From: Flavobacterium sp. ACN6
GTDB taxonomy: Bacteria; Bacteroidota; Bacteroidia; Flavobacteriales; Flavobacteriaceae
Assembly: GCF_002304005.1 (NCBI RefSeq)
Contig: NZ_MRCQ01000001.1
Span: 248,001 to 312,000, forward strand
Direction: 5' to 3'
Length of the DNA: 64,000 nucleotides
Of this stretch, positions 45,754 to 54,956 are shown piece after piece. Both the position numbers and the translations under genes were made by a program. Below the pieces are notes generated by a model. It did not search any database. It was given only the letters and a program-made list of their open reading frames with translations, and was not told where the DNA came from. Each line of letters begins with the position of its first letter. Position 1 is the stretch's first letter.

Positions 45754-46329
45754 TCATTTCAACAACATCCTTTCCGTAATTATTTTATTTGAGGAAACAT
45801 CAATTCCGGTAACTTCGGCATATCTTACATTGGGTAACCAAAAAGAACCTCCTTCAATGCGCACAAATATTTTTTCTACTTGTATTTTTTTCTGATTTAC
45901 ACTTACAAAAACATGATATTTCTGATCTGAATCTATCTTTTTTAAGGTTAAGGGTAACTTTTTATACGATACAAATTGAAGTTCAAACTCCTCATTATTT
46001 ACAGTTTTACTTTCTATTCCGTATGCATATTTGCGTTGTAGATAGTTAAAATCTTTTTTTTCTCCTTTCTCCGCATATCGAATCCAATACGCTTTTATAG
46101 GATTGCTTTTGTTTATTTGTCCATTTTCCAGGTAGTTTATGGCATAAATAGCAGTGTTTATATTTGGGTCTCGCTGAATGTAAAACAGCATATTGTCTAT
46201 ATTTTTAGGCGTTGGGAAATGTAATGGTGATGGATTTTTGAGTTGTGCCAATACATTTCCGGAAATTATATTTACTAAGATCGTGATAACGAGTAGTGAT
46301 TTTGTAAAATTAAATGGCAATTTATTCAT
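45754..46329 (-). CDS. DUF4833 secreted protein
   Basis: 191 residues. An N-terminal hydrophobic helix ending NVLAQ suggests export. The mature part has HFPTPKNIDNMLFYIQRDPN, TAIYAINYLENGQINKSNPI, AYWIRYAEKGEKKDFNYLQR and KYAYGI, the conserved block of DUF4833. The function is unknown. In this window it lies downstream of GtrA, CDP-alcohol phosphotransferase and PhyH genes on the same strand, so a role with envelope lipids is plausible. Confidence 0.8.
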   Translation of the reverse strand: MNKLPFNFTKSLLVITILVNIISGNVLAQLKNPSPLHFPTPKNIDNMLFYIQRDPNINTAIYAINYLENGQINKSNPIKAYWIRYAEKGEKKDFNYLQRKYAYGIESKTVNNEEFELQFVSYKKLPLTLKKIDSDQKYHVFVSVNQKKIQVEKIFVRIEGGSFWLPNVRYAEVTGIDVSSNKIITERMLLK

Positions 46330-46410
46330 AAACGAAATTTTTTTATAACACCTAGATTAAGGGAAAAACTATAAAATTATCTAAAGGTTTAATCAGGAAA
46401 GTAATTAGAA

Positions 46411-46519
46411 AAGTCCGTTTTTATCAGCGTTTTTGCTTTAGCGAATCAGTAAAATCAGCGTCTAATTTGACGCGGATAAAGCAAATTTACTTCGTAAAAA
46501 CGCGGATAAAAACGGATTT
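46411..46519. repeat. REP-like double hairpin
   Basis: Outer arms AGTCCGTTTTTATCAGCGTT and AACGCGGATAAAAACGGATT are nearly complementary. Inside, AATCAGCGTC-TAATTT-GACGCGGATA forms a second stem. It lies between GtrA and DUF4833 and should fold strongly, perhaps as an mRNA end or a repeat remnant. Confidence 0.65.
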
Positions 46520-46542
46520 GATTTGCCATAATTATTTATACA

Positions 46543-46974
46543 CTAATTTGATTCAATTACATTCTGTTTTTCGTTTACCCTAAAAACCCAATATTTAATC
46601 AGTGGATAATTAAATCCATAAGAAACAAAACTATCCGTAATCAATCTTCCGATTCTATAATCGATTTGAAATACTTTTTGTAAAAAAAACGTACCAAATG
46701 ATTTTAAGGAAATACTTCCCAACACCACCAACGCAAATTTAAAAAGCTGACTATTTATAGGGCTGTTATAACCAGATTGATTTTTAAACACCCAAAATCT
46801 ATTGATGCTGAAATTGACAATGGCACCAACGGTTCCAGATATTAGAATAGAAAAAGTAAAATGCAATTGAAACACCTCTGTCAATAAAATCATTAATCCA
46901 TAATCAGTAATGCCACCTAAAAATGCCGCAACTTGTGCTTGTAGAAAAGTGAAAATGGATTTTTTACTGAACAT
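46543..46974 (-). CDS. GtrA-family membrane protein
   Basis: 143 residues, four membrane helices, the GtrA size. Typical text: FLQAQVAAFLGGITDYGLMI, then FSILISGTVGAIVNFSINRF and WVFKNQSG. GtrA proteins are linked to transfer of lipid-linked sugars across the membrane. The gene starts one base after the CDP-alcohol phosphotransferase stop, so the two are tightly coupled. Confidence 0.92.
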   Translation of the reverse strand: MFSKKSIFTFLQAQVAAFLGGITDYGLMILLTEVFQLHFTFSILISGTVGAIVNFSINRFWVFKNQSGYNSPINSQLFKFALVVLGSISLKSFGTFFLQKVFQIDYRIGRLITDSFVSYGFNYPLIKYWVFRVNEKQNVIESN

Positions 46975-46975
46975 A

Positions 46976-47662
46976 TCAGTCTTGGTTTTTATCTTTTAAA
47001 TCGCCCAACTTCAAAAGTTTTAAGCTGTCTATGATATTAATTATAAGTAATATAATAGTGATTAAGCCTGCCAAATAGGTAATTGATCCGGGAAATAAAA
47101 CTTCGATAATTAAAATGAAAACAATAATAAACCGAAGTTCTGTTGGGCCAACAAAGCCCGAATCTATATTGTATTCATTTGTAATTTTGTAGCGCAACTG
47201 AGTGATAATGATCGACCAGCCATACAGTGCAACAAAAGCAAAGGCTACTATTTGTGTGCCGTTTTCAGCATAGATATAGTAGCCAAAACCTATAAGTACA
47301 ATACCGATCCAATCGGCAATAATATCGAGTGCAAAACCATACCAACGGCGTGGAATATTTCTGTAATAAGCCAATCTTCCGTCTAAAGAATCGCCTAACC
47401 AATTTATACCCAAACCAATAATACCCAAAAGCAAATACCATTTTGCTAAATAAGTACCTAAAACAAAAGCTAAAAAAACCAATGCAGAACCGAACGTGCC
47501 AATTAAAGTCAGTACGTTTGGCGAAATGAATTGAGGCACCTTTGGAAGCAAAAATACAATCGTTAACTGTTCAGCCCTTTTTAAAATATTAGTTCGCTTA
47601 CGGTCTGAAAATGTTCTTTGGGCAATTTCACTATAACCTTCAATATGTGTTTCTTTTCCCAT
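46976..47662 (-). CDS. CDP-alcohol phosphatidyltransferase family enzyme
   Basis: 228 residues with about six membrane helices. The family motif is seen as DSLDGRLAYYRNIPRRWYG and then FALDIIADW, giving the D-G-x2-A/Y-R ... G-x3-D-x3-D set of metal-binding Asp. Such enzymes move a phospho-alcohol from a CDP-carrier to an acceptor. The product (a phospholipid or inositol/sphingolipid-type head group) cannot be read from sequence. Coupled to GtrA. Confidence 0.88.
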   Translation of the reverse strand: MGKETHIEGYSEIAQRTFSDRKRTNILKRAEQLTIVFLLPKVPQFISPNVLTLIGTFGSALVFLAFVLGTYLAKWYLLLGIIGLGINWLGDSLDGRLAYYRNIPRRWYGFALDIIADWIGIVLIGFGYYIYAENGTQIVAFAFVALYGWSIIITQLRYKITNEYNIDSGFVGPTELRFIIVFILIIEVLFPGSITYLAGLITIILLIINIIDSLKLLKLGDLKDKNQD

Positions 47663-47814
47663 TAATAACCCAATATTTATAAACTTATAGTATATCCAAT
47701 TCCAGTTTGGTAATTTTTAATTTTATTTTTCTTTGCGTATTTTTAAAAAAATCGGTGGTTCTTTTTAGCTTACCTGATCTAACCAGATAACTAAATGCGA
47801 GGACAATCAGCATA

Positions 47815-48621
47815 TTATTTAACAATTCCTGCAAAACGTTGATAGAAAACTGTTGGACTGTTCTCATCTTTAGGAGCGTATTTCCCTGCTATAATTGGAA
47901 CATAAATAACTCTCCTTCTGCTCTCTTCGCCACGGATAGTTGATTCTGCCACTCTATGCCACAAACGGCCATCGTGAATGGTTAAATCTCCAGCTTCTGG
48001 ATTAATAGATACTTCCTGTGGATCAGGTTTATTATCTAAAAAGTACTTTTTACGAAAAAGCATTTGATAAATACTTTGTTTGTGAGTACCCGGAATGATT
48101 TTAAGGCCGCCGTTTTCGGGTTGTAAAGTGCTCAAGTGAATACCCACATTTAACATCGGATTTAATTTCCCACCATAAAAAATATCTCGCAAACCATCAG
48201 TGTGCCAGCCCATTTTTGTAAACTTACTTTCTGGTCCGTTAATGTAATGATTGAAAACCATTCCGTCTTTTTCCTCAGTACCTAATCTTGCTCCCTCGCC
48301 TGCCAATGGTAATAAACTATTGAATCTTGGATCAAGTAAAAGACCGCTCAAGGCTTGATGATGTTGATTGATAAAAGCAAAACGCTGCACAATAGGAGAA
48401 CCATCTAAATCTTTTCCGTATTTGATTGGAACACCATTTACTTTTTGAAGGTCATTGTCAATCCATTTTTGCTCTACTTGTTTCGAGGCATCAATGATAG
48501 ATGAAACCGTTTCTGGATTTATAAATTTTTTGAAATGGATAAAACCATATTTGTTAAAAAAGTTGATTTGCTCAGCAGTTAATTGCTCAGTAAGGGTAAA
48601 AGTTTTATAAGAAGATACCAT
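47815..48621 (-). CDS. PhyH-family (phytanoyl-CoA dioxygenase-like) Fe(II)/2-oxoglutarate oxygenase
   Basis: 268 residues. The iron triad is visible: H-x-D in KMGWHTDGLRD near residue 140 and the distal His in IHDGRLWHRVAES near 220, with Arg in SRRRVIYVPI for 2-oxoglutarate. The N-terminus FFNKYGFIHFKKFINPE is the usual PhyH start. The substrate is unknown; hydroxylation of a fatty chain is plausible given the lipid neighbours. Its upstream region carries a seven-cysteine leader peptide and a good promoter. Confidence 0.9.
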   Translation of the reverse strand: MVSSYKTFTLTEQLTAEQINFFNKYGFIHFKKFINPETVSSIIDASKQVEQKWIDNDLQKVNGVPIKYGKDLDGSPIVQRFAFINQHHQALSGLLLDPRFNSLLPLAGEGARLGTEEKDGMVFNHYINGPESKFTKMGWHTDGLRDIFYGGKLNPMLNVGIHLSTLQPENGGLKIIPGTHKQSIYQMLFRKKYFLDNKPDPQEVSINPEAGDLTIHDGRLWHRVAESTIRGEESRRRVIYVPIIAGKYAPKDENSPTVFYQRFAGIVK

Positions 48622-48663
48622 GATACTATATATTTAATAAATGAAATAATAATGTTTGAAATT

Positions 48664-48720
48664 TTATCTAAGAGATTTGCAACAGCAACAACAGCAACAC
48701 ATTCGCATGTTTGCGTGCAT
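48664..48720 (-). CDS. Poly-cysteine leader peptide
   Basis: An 18-codon frame: MHANMRMCCCCCCCKSLR, with Cys codons TGT TGC TGT TGT TGC TGT TGC. ATG at 48720, TAA at 48664-48666. It lies ~65 bases after a TTG/TAnnTTTG promoter and ends 42 bases before the PhyH ATG. Seven consecutive Cys codons by chance are very unlikely. Leader peptides with runs of one residue are known to sense that charged tRNA, and poly-Cys upstream ORFs are known to act in cysteine-responsive control in mycobacteria. No attenuator hairpin is visible between it and the PhyH gene. Confidence 0.7.
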   Translation of the reverse strand: MHANMRMCCCCCCCKSLR

Positions 48721-48789
48721 TCGGTTTTCAGATAAATTAAACATATTTCTTTTATTAGACATACTCTATGGAATTAGTAGACATTTATA

Positions 48790-48818
48790 CAAATGTAATA
48801 TAATTTCTCATTTGCAAA
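48790..48818 (-). promoter_or_regulatory. Promoter of the poly-Cys leader and PhyH gene
   Basis: On the minus strand TTTG (48815-48818), a 17-base spacer, then TACATTTG (48790-48797). It lies between the SDR stop and the leader peptide start, so the PhyH transcript would begin with the leader. Confidence 0.65.
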
Positions 48819-48847
48819 GATTTTTTTTTATTTTTTTTTTGAAAAAA

Positions 48848-49636
48848 TTAAATTTTATAAATTCCAGCTGCAGTTTTTTCTATAAATGCCTTTGGTAGTA
48901 TACGGTTGGCATAAACCGAAATGATATTGGTAAAACCCGGAATAACTTCTGATTTTTTGTTGAACATCGCTTTTACTGCCATTTTTGCAACCTCATCAGG
49001 CTGCATATTGAACTTTTCAGCCATTTTGCTAAAGGCATCTAAACCAGCTCTCGAAGCAAAACCAGTATCTACCGGACCTGGACTAAAACAAGTTACTGAA
49101 ATGGAAGTTTTGGAAAGCTCAAAACGTAAGGCACGCGTAAATGATAAAACAAAAGCTTTAGTAGCCGAATAAACAGCCAGCGTAGGTACAGCTTGGTATG
49201 CAGCAGTACTCGATATATTTAAAATATATGCTTGGTTTTCTTGTAAAAGTATGGGAACTAATAAATGTGAAAGTTCTACTACTACATTCATATTAAGCTG
49301 CATCATGCCGAGCTGATCCGTTAGAGCAGAGTGACTGAAATCACCCCACACACCATAACCCGCATTGTTAACTAAGATGCCTAATGGATAATTATTCATT
49401 TTTATCCAATCGGTTACTTTTAGCGATGCACCATTTATCGAAAGATCAACTGATAAAACAAACGCGTTGATGCCATATTTAGCTTGGAGATCACCAGATA
49501 ATACTTTTAGCTTCTCTTCACTTCTTGCAACAAGCAATAATGGATAACCTTGTTTACCCAATTCATAAGCAATAGCTTTTCCAATGCCTTCGCTGGCGCC
49601 AGTAATTAAGGCATATGGTTTAGTTTTTTCGCTCAT
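48848..49636 (-). CDS. Short-chain dehydrogenase (DltE/ketosphinganine-reductase-like)
   Basis: 262 residues. Motifs: ITGASEGIGKAIAYEL, LVNNAGYGVWGDF, NISSTAAYQAVP, YSATK (Y-x3-K), then SPGPVDTGF. The MxRA-type ending NRILPKAF is typical of the DltE-like SDR group, which includes lipid-type ketoreductases. It lies upstream of the poly-Cys leader on the same strand but is separated from it by a promoter. A role in lipid synthesis is inferred from neighbours only. Confidence 0.92.
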   Translation of the reverse strand: MSEKTKPYALITGASEGIGKAIAYELGKQGYPLLLVARSEEKLKVLSGDLQAKYGINAFVLSVDLSINGASLKVTDWIKMNNYPLGILVNNAGYGVWGDFSHSALTDQLGMMQLNMNVVVELSHLLVPILLQENQAYILNISSTAAYQAVPTLAVYSATKAFVLSFTRALRFELSKTSISVTCFSPGPVDTGFASRAGLDAFSKMAEKFNMQPDEVAKMAVKAMFNKKSEVIPGFTNIISVYANRILPKAFIEKTAAGIYKI

Positions 49637-49773
49637 TATAGTATTTTAATAATCAAATATAAAGATTAATTCTAAACCGTTGGTTGTGACTTATTATTAA
49701 ATATAAGCGATAAATGAAGTTCTGTTTATCACATACAAATCAAGATGAGTTACATAACCTACAAAGGAAGTGG

Positions 49774-49914
49774 TTATGCAATTTTACAAATCAACAGAAT
49801 TGCAATAAATGACACAATGGAGAAAACCATCGTATTGATAATTCTGTTTTTTATTTTAAACGATTGCTGTGCCTGATCTATTTTGCTCTTTTCTTTTCTT
49901 TTAAACGTTTTCAT
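49774..49914 (-). CDS. Small single-helix membrane protein
   Basis: 46 residues: a basic start MKTFKRKEKSKIDQAQQSF, then KIKNRIINTMVFSIVSFIAI as one membrane helix and a short tail. Shorter than usual gene calls, but codons and hydrophobic pattern look real. Family unknown. Confidence 0.4.
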   Translation of the reverse strand: MKTFKRKEKSKIDQAQQSFKIKNRIINTMVFSIVSFIAILLICKIA

Positions 49915-50188
49915 TCTATTATTAATTTTTCATTACTTACTGCTGCAAAATTAAAACAGCTTATCGAAAAACTTTTACATGATCGAAATCCAATTTTTCA
50001 TAATTAAAACGTCATACTCTTTTTATAAAATAGGAGTGTTAAAATATTTTTAAACTTTAAAATGAGCCAAAGCAAAATAGTTATTCTAATATGTAAATTA
50101 ATAAATACGTTATTCATCAATCTTCAAATGCCCAAATTATTTCACGCGTCTCTATCAAAAAATACTAGCTCAATTACTAAGTCAGGTT

Positions 50189-53100
50189 TTAAATGTTATT
50201 TTTTTCTTCTTCAAGATCGGGAAGAAAGATATGAAAAGTACTGCCTTTACCCTCTTCAGATTCTGCATACAATACACCGTGGTGGTTTAGAACAATTCTT
50301 CTGCACAATGCCAGACCAATACCGCTTCCTGGAAAAATAGTCTGCCCATGAAGTCTTTTAAAAATTTCGAAAATCTTGTTACGATGATCATTCTGAAATC
50401 CAATTCCGTTATCAGTAAACGAGATATGATGGTAATTCCCTGGTATTAAAGGAGAATCGGTGAACTGCGCGGCATAGTCATGGGATACCAAAACCGAACT
50501 TATTTGTATACGAGGCGATTTATTCGGATCGGTAAATTTTAAAGCATTACTCATCAGATTATAAAAAAGCTGATTCATCTGCAGGCCGACTGCTTGGACT
50601 ACAGGAAGATTTTCAACTACTATCTCAGCATTTTTCTCAGCAGTCACCAGTTCAAAATCATCACGAACACTTTTAAGTACAGCGGTCAAATCAACCGAAT
50701 GTAACCTTTTCTCAGGTTCGATAAGACGTGAGAAACTAAGCAGATCGGAAATCAGCTGGCTCATACGTGCCGCAGATAAAGCAATTTTTTCCACCATTAT
50801 TTTGGGATCCCTGCTGGATTTTCCTTCCTGCAATAATCCGGCAAAAATTTGAATTTTCCGGAGCGGTTCCTGAAGATCATGACTCGCTACATAGGCAAAC
50901 TGTGCTAGTTCCTCGTTAGAATGTTTTAAAGCGTAATTAGATTGTTCAAGATCTGTATTGGATGCCTGCAGATCCTGCAGTACCATAGCGAGCTCTTTTG
51001 TTCTGAGCTGAACCTCACTCTCCAGTTCGAGCTGTAATTCCCTGTGAATTGTAATATCCTGAGCCGTTCCGCTGATCATTACAGGTTTTCCCTCCAGATC
51101 AAAATAGGTCTGCCCAACGGCATGAATAACCTTTTCCTGTCCCGTAATTCCATGAATTATTCTGTATTCTGCTTCATATTTTCCATTGGAACCCGGCTTT
51201 TGGGCTGCAAAAAAAGCTTCCATTACCCTGTTGTGATCAGAAGACTTTATCAAATCCCGTACCTTTTGTGATGGCAGTGTTGTAGCTGTGAGTCCAAACA
51301 TAGCCGCATGACGATGTGAAACCGTAGTAATTTGCGTAGCTACATCCATTGACCAAGTTCCGAGCTGCGCCACTTCAACAGCAGATCGAAGTGCGGCTTC
51401 GGCCTGTTCTATTTTTTTCATTGCATTTATTTCGGCTGTCACATCCGAGCTTACATGAAGCACTGCATACACTTTTCCGTCACTGTCCAATAAAGGTGTG
51501 AGACTGATGTTGTGATAATGAGGCTCTGTTTCCGTGGTATGTATACCTGCTGTCCCACTAGCACTGAAACTAACTCCCGACTGATATACATTCTGAACGG
51601 CTTTTATATATTGTTGTGAACTTTCTTGTAATAAGACATCCATAAGAGACTTTCCATCTATGGCAGCGCCCTTACTTACATTTTTTATAAAAGGTTCATT
51701 TGCATTCTCAATAATAAGATCATCCCCTACAAATAAACTAATAGAAACTGGAGCGGCTTCCAATACCGAGCGAAGTTTAGATTCGCTCTCGCGAAGTGCA
51801 ATTTCCGTTAACTTGCTCTGTGTGACATCCATCGCATGTACAATCATTCCAATTACGGTTCCCTCATTATTTTTATGCGGCGTATACACAATGCTCAGCC
51901 ATCTTCTTTCACCCATTCTGGAGGGCGCAAACATCTCATATTTCTCCTGCTTCCCGCTATAAGCTATATCGAGATGAGTACGTGTTTTTTCATAGGCTGC
52001 ATCCCCAAGGAATTCTTTAACTGTCTTACCAATGGCTTCGTTTTCCCCAACGGAGAACCAGTCCATAAAAACACTGTTATAGCTTTGGTACCTTTGCTGC
52101 TGATCCAGATAAAAAATCATAGCAGGAACAGTGTCTTTCAATAATTGTAAATGGGCTTCACTCTCTTCCATTGCCTTCTGTGCCAAAACCTGCGGGGTCA
52201 CGTCAATAGCAATGTCTAAAATGGCATAAATTTCTCCTGATTTGTTGCGAATAGGTGTATAAGAAATATTATAATAGTTATTATTCAACACCCCGTTCTG
52301 CACTATTTTAACCAATGAGGCAGGCGAGATAAAAGGAACTCCTGTTGTAAAAATATCATCGAGTATCTTAAGGTAAGCCTGCCCTTCGGTAATGAGTTCC
52401 GGCATGGCTTCCCTTAAAGGCAGTCCGTTAATTCCAGGCCCCTTCCCTACGATATCTATAAAAGTCTGGTTGGGATATTCTATAATAAGATCACGGCCGA
52501 CAAACAAACCGATTCCCGCAGGAGCAGCCGCAATCAAATTCTGTAATCTGGTTTCACTTTCCTCGACCTCACGACGGTTTAGGACCTGCTGTGTAACATC
52601 AACCGCTACCACTAAAACACTATTGGCTTCTCCCGATGCATTTCGGTGGATTTGATACGTAAGATCCACATAGATATTTGTAAGCTGTCCTTCGCGCTTC
52701 AGTTCTACTTCAACTTCTTTGGCCGTGTATGCATTACCTGAGCGTATGACCTCGCGGAGCAGCTCATCAAAACCTTGTCCCTTTAGTTCAGGAAGCGCCT
52801 CGAGCAACGGTTTTCCAATTAACGAATTTGCTTCACGCCCTACTAATTCGCCATAAAAAGTGTTGGCACTTTGAAATACCAAATCCTTGTCTATGCTGAT
52901 TGTGGCAATACCTACAGGTGACTGTTCAAATATAGCCGCAAGTTCGTTCTGCTTCGCGGTGATATCCTGCTGTGCCTTTATGGAAGCAGTAACATCAAAG
53001 GACATCACTAAAACAGCATAAACACCACCCGTTTGGTTCACTAATGGTGTAAGGGAGTAATCTAAATACTGTTCACTACCCAATCCTGTCTGGATTTCGT

Positions 53101-54220
53101 AGCCGCTAATTTTATATTCTTTTCCTGTATTATAGACTTCACTAATTATTTTATAAAATTCCTCATTGGAAGGCTTCTCAAATACAGCTGTTAATTTCTT
53201 ACCGATGATCTGTTTGTCTTTACCCCAGTAATCCAGCATAACATCATTAGCCAGATCAATATAAAATTCACTTCCTTTTAATAACGCTGTACCTACCGGC
53301 GCTTTATTAATAAGGGTTTTAAAACGCTGTTCACTAGCTGTCAGCTGCTCTTCTTTTTCTTTTTCAGCAGTGATATCAATAGCAATGGCTGTTATATATT
53401 TTTTCCCTTCAGAATCTGATACGACCGAAATGCTATTACTTACCCAAAGTTGCGAACCATCACGGCAGACATAACGCTTGGTAATTGTAAAATCTTTTCC
53501 ATTTGAAATACAATCCTGCAAAAGTATTTGATTACGCTGATAATCATCAGGGTGCGTAAGCTGTCCTATATTCATCTGCAGTATTTCTTCGTGGCTATAT
53601 CCCAGCATTTCACAGTAATGGTCATTTACTTCTATAACACGTCCAGTACTATCGGCCTGAGCAATTCCTGCATTGGACTGCATCAGTATACTATTGAGCT
53701 GTGAGCGTACTGATCCTGACGCTACTATATTGGGGATAACTGCTGAATTCTCGATACAAGTCACCAAAACTCCTTCGGCAGTATGATTTTGACTAAAAAC
53801 AGCACTGTAAGAGGCTGTAAGATACACCTGTTGCAACACATTATTCCTGTTCACATTCACAGTAATATTGGATTCTGGTATAACCTCATCCTGATCTAGT
53901 ACAGCTTTCACTGCGCCAACAGCTATCTTCCACTCTGGAGTTAAGACTTCCGTTAAAACTTTACCTAATGCATCATGATTTTTAGTGCCTAGAAAGGGGC
54001 GGAATGAATCATTATAAAAAAAAGTTTTTTCACTTCCCCACACCAAAAACATAGGGATACTGGAACGCAGCATAATTCCGAGTGATGTACGGAGGCTTTC
54101 AGGCCAGAGGTCTATATTTCCTAAAGAAGATTCCTTCCATTCCATTTCCCTCACAAGGGCTCCCGCTTCTCCTCCATTCTTTAAAAATAGAAATTCAGAT
54201 TCTCTTTTATTTAGCCCCAC
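50189..54220 (-). CDS. Soluble multi-PAS sensor histidine kinase
   Basis: 1343 residues from a GTG at 54220; a later Met would cut the conserved first PAS text FLKNGGEAGALVREMEW. No membrane helix. I count about eight PAS-like units of ~125 residues, several with the same phrases (AVLDIAIDVTPQV, AVLVMSFDVTASI, IVHAMDVTQSK). A coiled coil (ASNTDLEQSNYALKHSNEEL) leads to the HisKA site FAYVASHDLQEPLRKIQIF and the ATPase motifs NQLFYNLMSNALKF, FTDNGIGFQ and GSGIGLALCRRIV. Autophosphorylates on the His of SHDLQEP. No receiver is fused; small receivers such as the one at 63659 may be partners. Confidence 0.93.
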   Translation of the reverse strand: MGLNKRESEFLFLKNGGEAGALVREMEWKESSLGNIDLWPESLRTSLGIMLRSSIPMFLVWGSEKTFFYNDSFRPFLGTKNHDALGKVLTEVLTPEWKIAVGAVKAVLDQDEVIPESNITVNVNRNNVLQQVYLTASYSAVFSQNHTAEGVLVTCIENSAVIPNIVASGSVRSQLNSILMQSNAGIAQADSTGRVIEVNDHYCEMLGYSHEEILQMNIGQLTHPDDYQRNQILLQDCISNGKDFTITKRYVCRDGSQLWVSNSISVVSDSEGKKYITAIAIDITAEKEKEEQLTASEQRFKTLINKAPVGTALLKGSEFYIDLANDVMLDYWGKDKQIIGKKLTAVFEKPSNEEFYKIISEVYNTGKEYKISGYEIQTGLGSEQYLDYSLTPLVNQTGGVYAVLVMSFDVTASIKAQQDITAKQNELAAIFEQSPVGIATISIDKDLVFQSANTFYGELVGREANSLIGKPLLEALPELKGQGFDELLREVIRSGNAYTAKEVEVELKREGQLTNIYVDLTYQIHRNASGEANSVLVVAVDVTQQVLNRREVEESETRLQNLIAAAPAGIGLFVGRDLIIEYPNQTFIDIVGKGPGINGLPLREAMPELITEGQAYLKILDDIFTTGVPFISPASLVKIVQNGVLNNNYYNISYTPIRNKSGEIYAILDIAIDVTPQVLAQKAMEESEAHLQLLKDTVPAMIFYLDQQQRYQSYNSVFMDWFSVGENEAIGKTVKEFLGDAAYEKTRTHLDIAYSGKQEKYEMFAPSRMGERRWLSIVYTPHKNNEGTVIGMIVHAMDVTQSKLTEIALRESESKLRSVLEAAPVSISLFVGDDLIIENANEPFIKNVSKGAAIDGKSLMDVLLQESSQQYIKAVQNVYQSGVSFSASGTAGIHTTETEPHYHNISLTPLLDSDGKVYAVLHVSSDVTAEINAMKKIEQAEAALRSAVEVAQLGTWSMDVATQITTVSHRHAAMFGLTATTLPSQKVRDLIKSSDHNRVMEAFFAAQKPGSNGKYEAEYRIIHGITGQEKVIHAVGQTYFDLEGKPVMISGTAQDITIHRELQLELESEVQLRTKELAMVLQDLQASNTDLEQSNYALKHSNEELAQFAYVASHDLQEPLRKIQIFAGLLQEGKSSRDPKIMVEKIALSAARMSQLISDLLSFSRLIEPEKRLHSVDLTAVLKSVRDDFELVTAEKNAEIVVENLPVVQAVGLQMNQLFYNLMSNALKFTDPNKSPRIQISSVLVSHDYAAQFTDSPLIPGNYHHISFTDNGIGFQNDHRNKIFEIFKRLHGQTIFPGSGIGLALCRRIVLNHHGVLYAESEEGKGSTFHIFLPDLEEEKNNI

Positions 54221-54598
54221 TTCGAAATTTTTTTTGTTTAAAGTGGAAAGATAAAGTTTTTTTAATTTTTTACCTAGTACTAATCTTGCATCTGATCATA
54301 TTTTTATTTCTGCAATTCATTTAAACTTTACCAGATTTATACCGTTCGATAATCTTACTGCTTGTAAAAAACAACTGGAATTTTGTTTCCAATACTTTTA
54401 CGATAACGAAATACAATACGTAATTTCATGGTTATTTACTGTAAAATATACTATTTGTGTATTTTCTTAATACATTTAGCGAACCACTATGCTGCTGTTA
54501 ATTATATAATCTGTCTTTTCAATTCTGTAAATCAAAAATACCGCTATACCTGTAATTTTAAATAAAAAGAAACGTACAATTATTAATACTAGCTATTT
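54221..54598. other. Intergenic region between the kinase and the 54599 gene
   Basis: 378 bases, AT-rich, divergent promoters expected. No perfect TAnnTTTG with spacing and no palindrome seen. Confidence 0.4.
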
Positions 54599-54868
54599 AT
54601 GGAAAACTTAATAAATCAGGAAAATCTGGAGGAAATCAGAACATTTATAGAAAATAAAATTGCTGATGTTCCCGGAGAATTAATTCTTCTTGGGGCAGTA
54701 GGAAGTTTGCTTCTATCATCTTACCTCAATAAAAATGGAAATACTAAAGCAGCGTCAATGATTGGATCGCTGGCTGTGCCTATTGTGGGTATAGGGCTTG
54801 CAAAGTACAAAGATGTTTTAAAATCCCAGATGGAAAGTTTACAGCAACCCAAAGAGGAAATTGCCTGA
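54599..54868 (+). CDS. Small hypothetical membrane-associated protein
   Basis: 89 residues: an acidic helix (ENLEEIRTFIENKIADVPGE), two short hydrophobic stretches (LILLGAVGSLLLSSYL and MIGSLAVPIVGIGLA) and a polar tail. No family recognised. Followed by a terminator. It lies beside a cold-shock gene among stress-type small genes. Confidence 0.65.
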   Translation: MENLINQENLEEIRTFIENKIADVPGELILLGAVGSLLLSSYLNKNGNTKAASMIGSLAVPIVGIGLAKYKDVLKSQMESLQQPKEEIA

Positions 54869-54903
54869 TTAATTTCTGCAAAGAATTACAAAAGTTCTGA
54901 AAC

Positions 54904-54936
54904 AAAAAAAGCACCTGTCACAAGAGAGGTGCTTTT
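54904..54936. terminator. Terminator shared by the 54599 gene and the cold-shock gene
   Basis: AAAAAAGCACCT and AGGTGCTTTTT arms around ~11 bases, flanked by A and T runs; it serves both convergent genes. Confidence 0.8.
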
Positions 54937-54956
54937 TAATTTTTTACAATTGAAAA

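Noticed and set aside
47685..47867. 60-codon minus-strand frame after the PhyH gene
   Set aside because: It overlaps the 3' end of the oxygenase gene in another frame and has no recognisable motif or good start.
48656..48898. 80-codon plus-strand frame
   Set aside because: It is antisense to the poly-Cys leader and promoter and contains low-complexity runs; the minus strand explains the region better.
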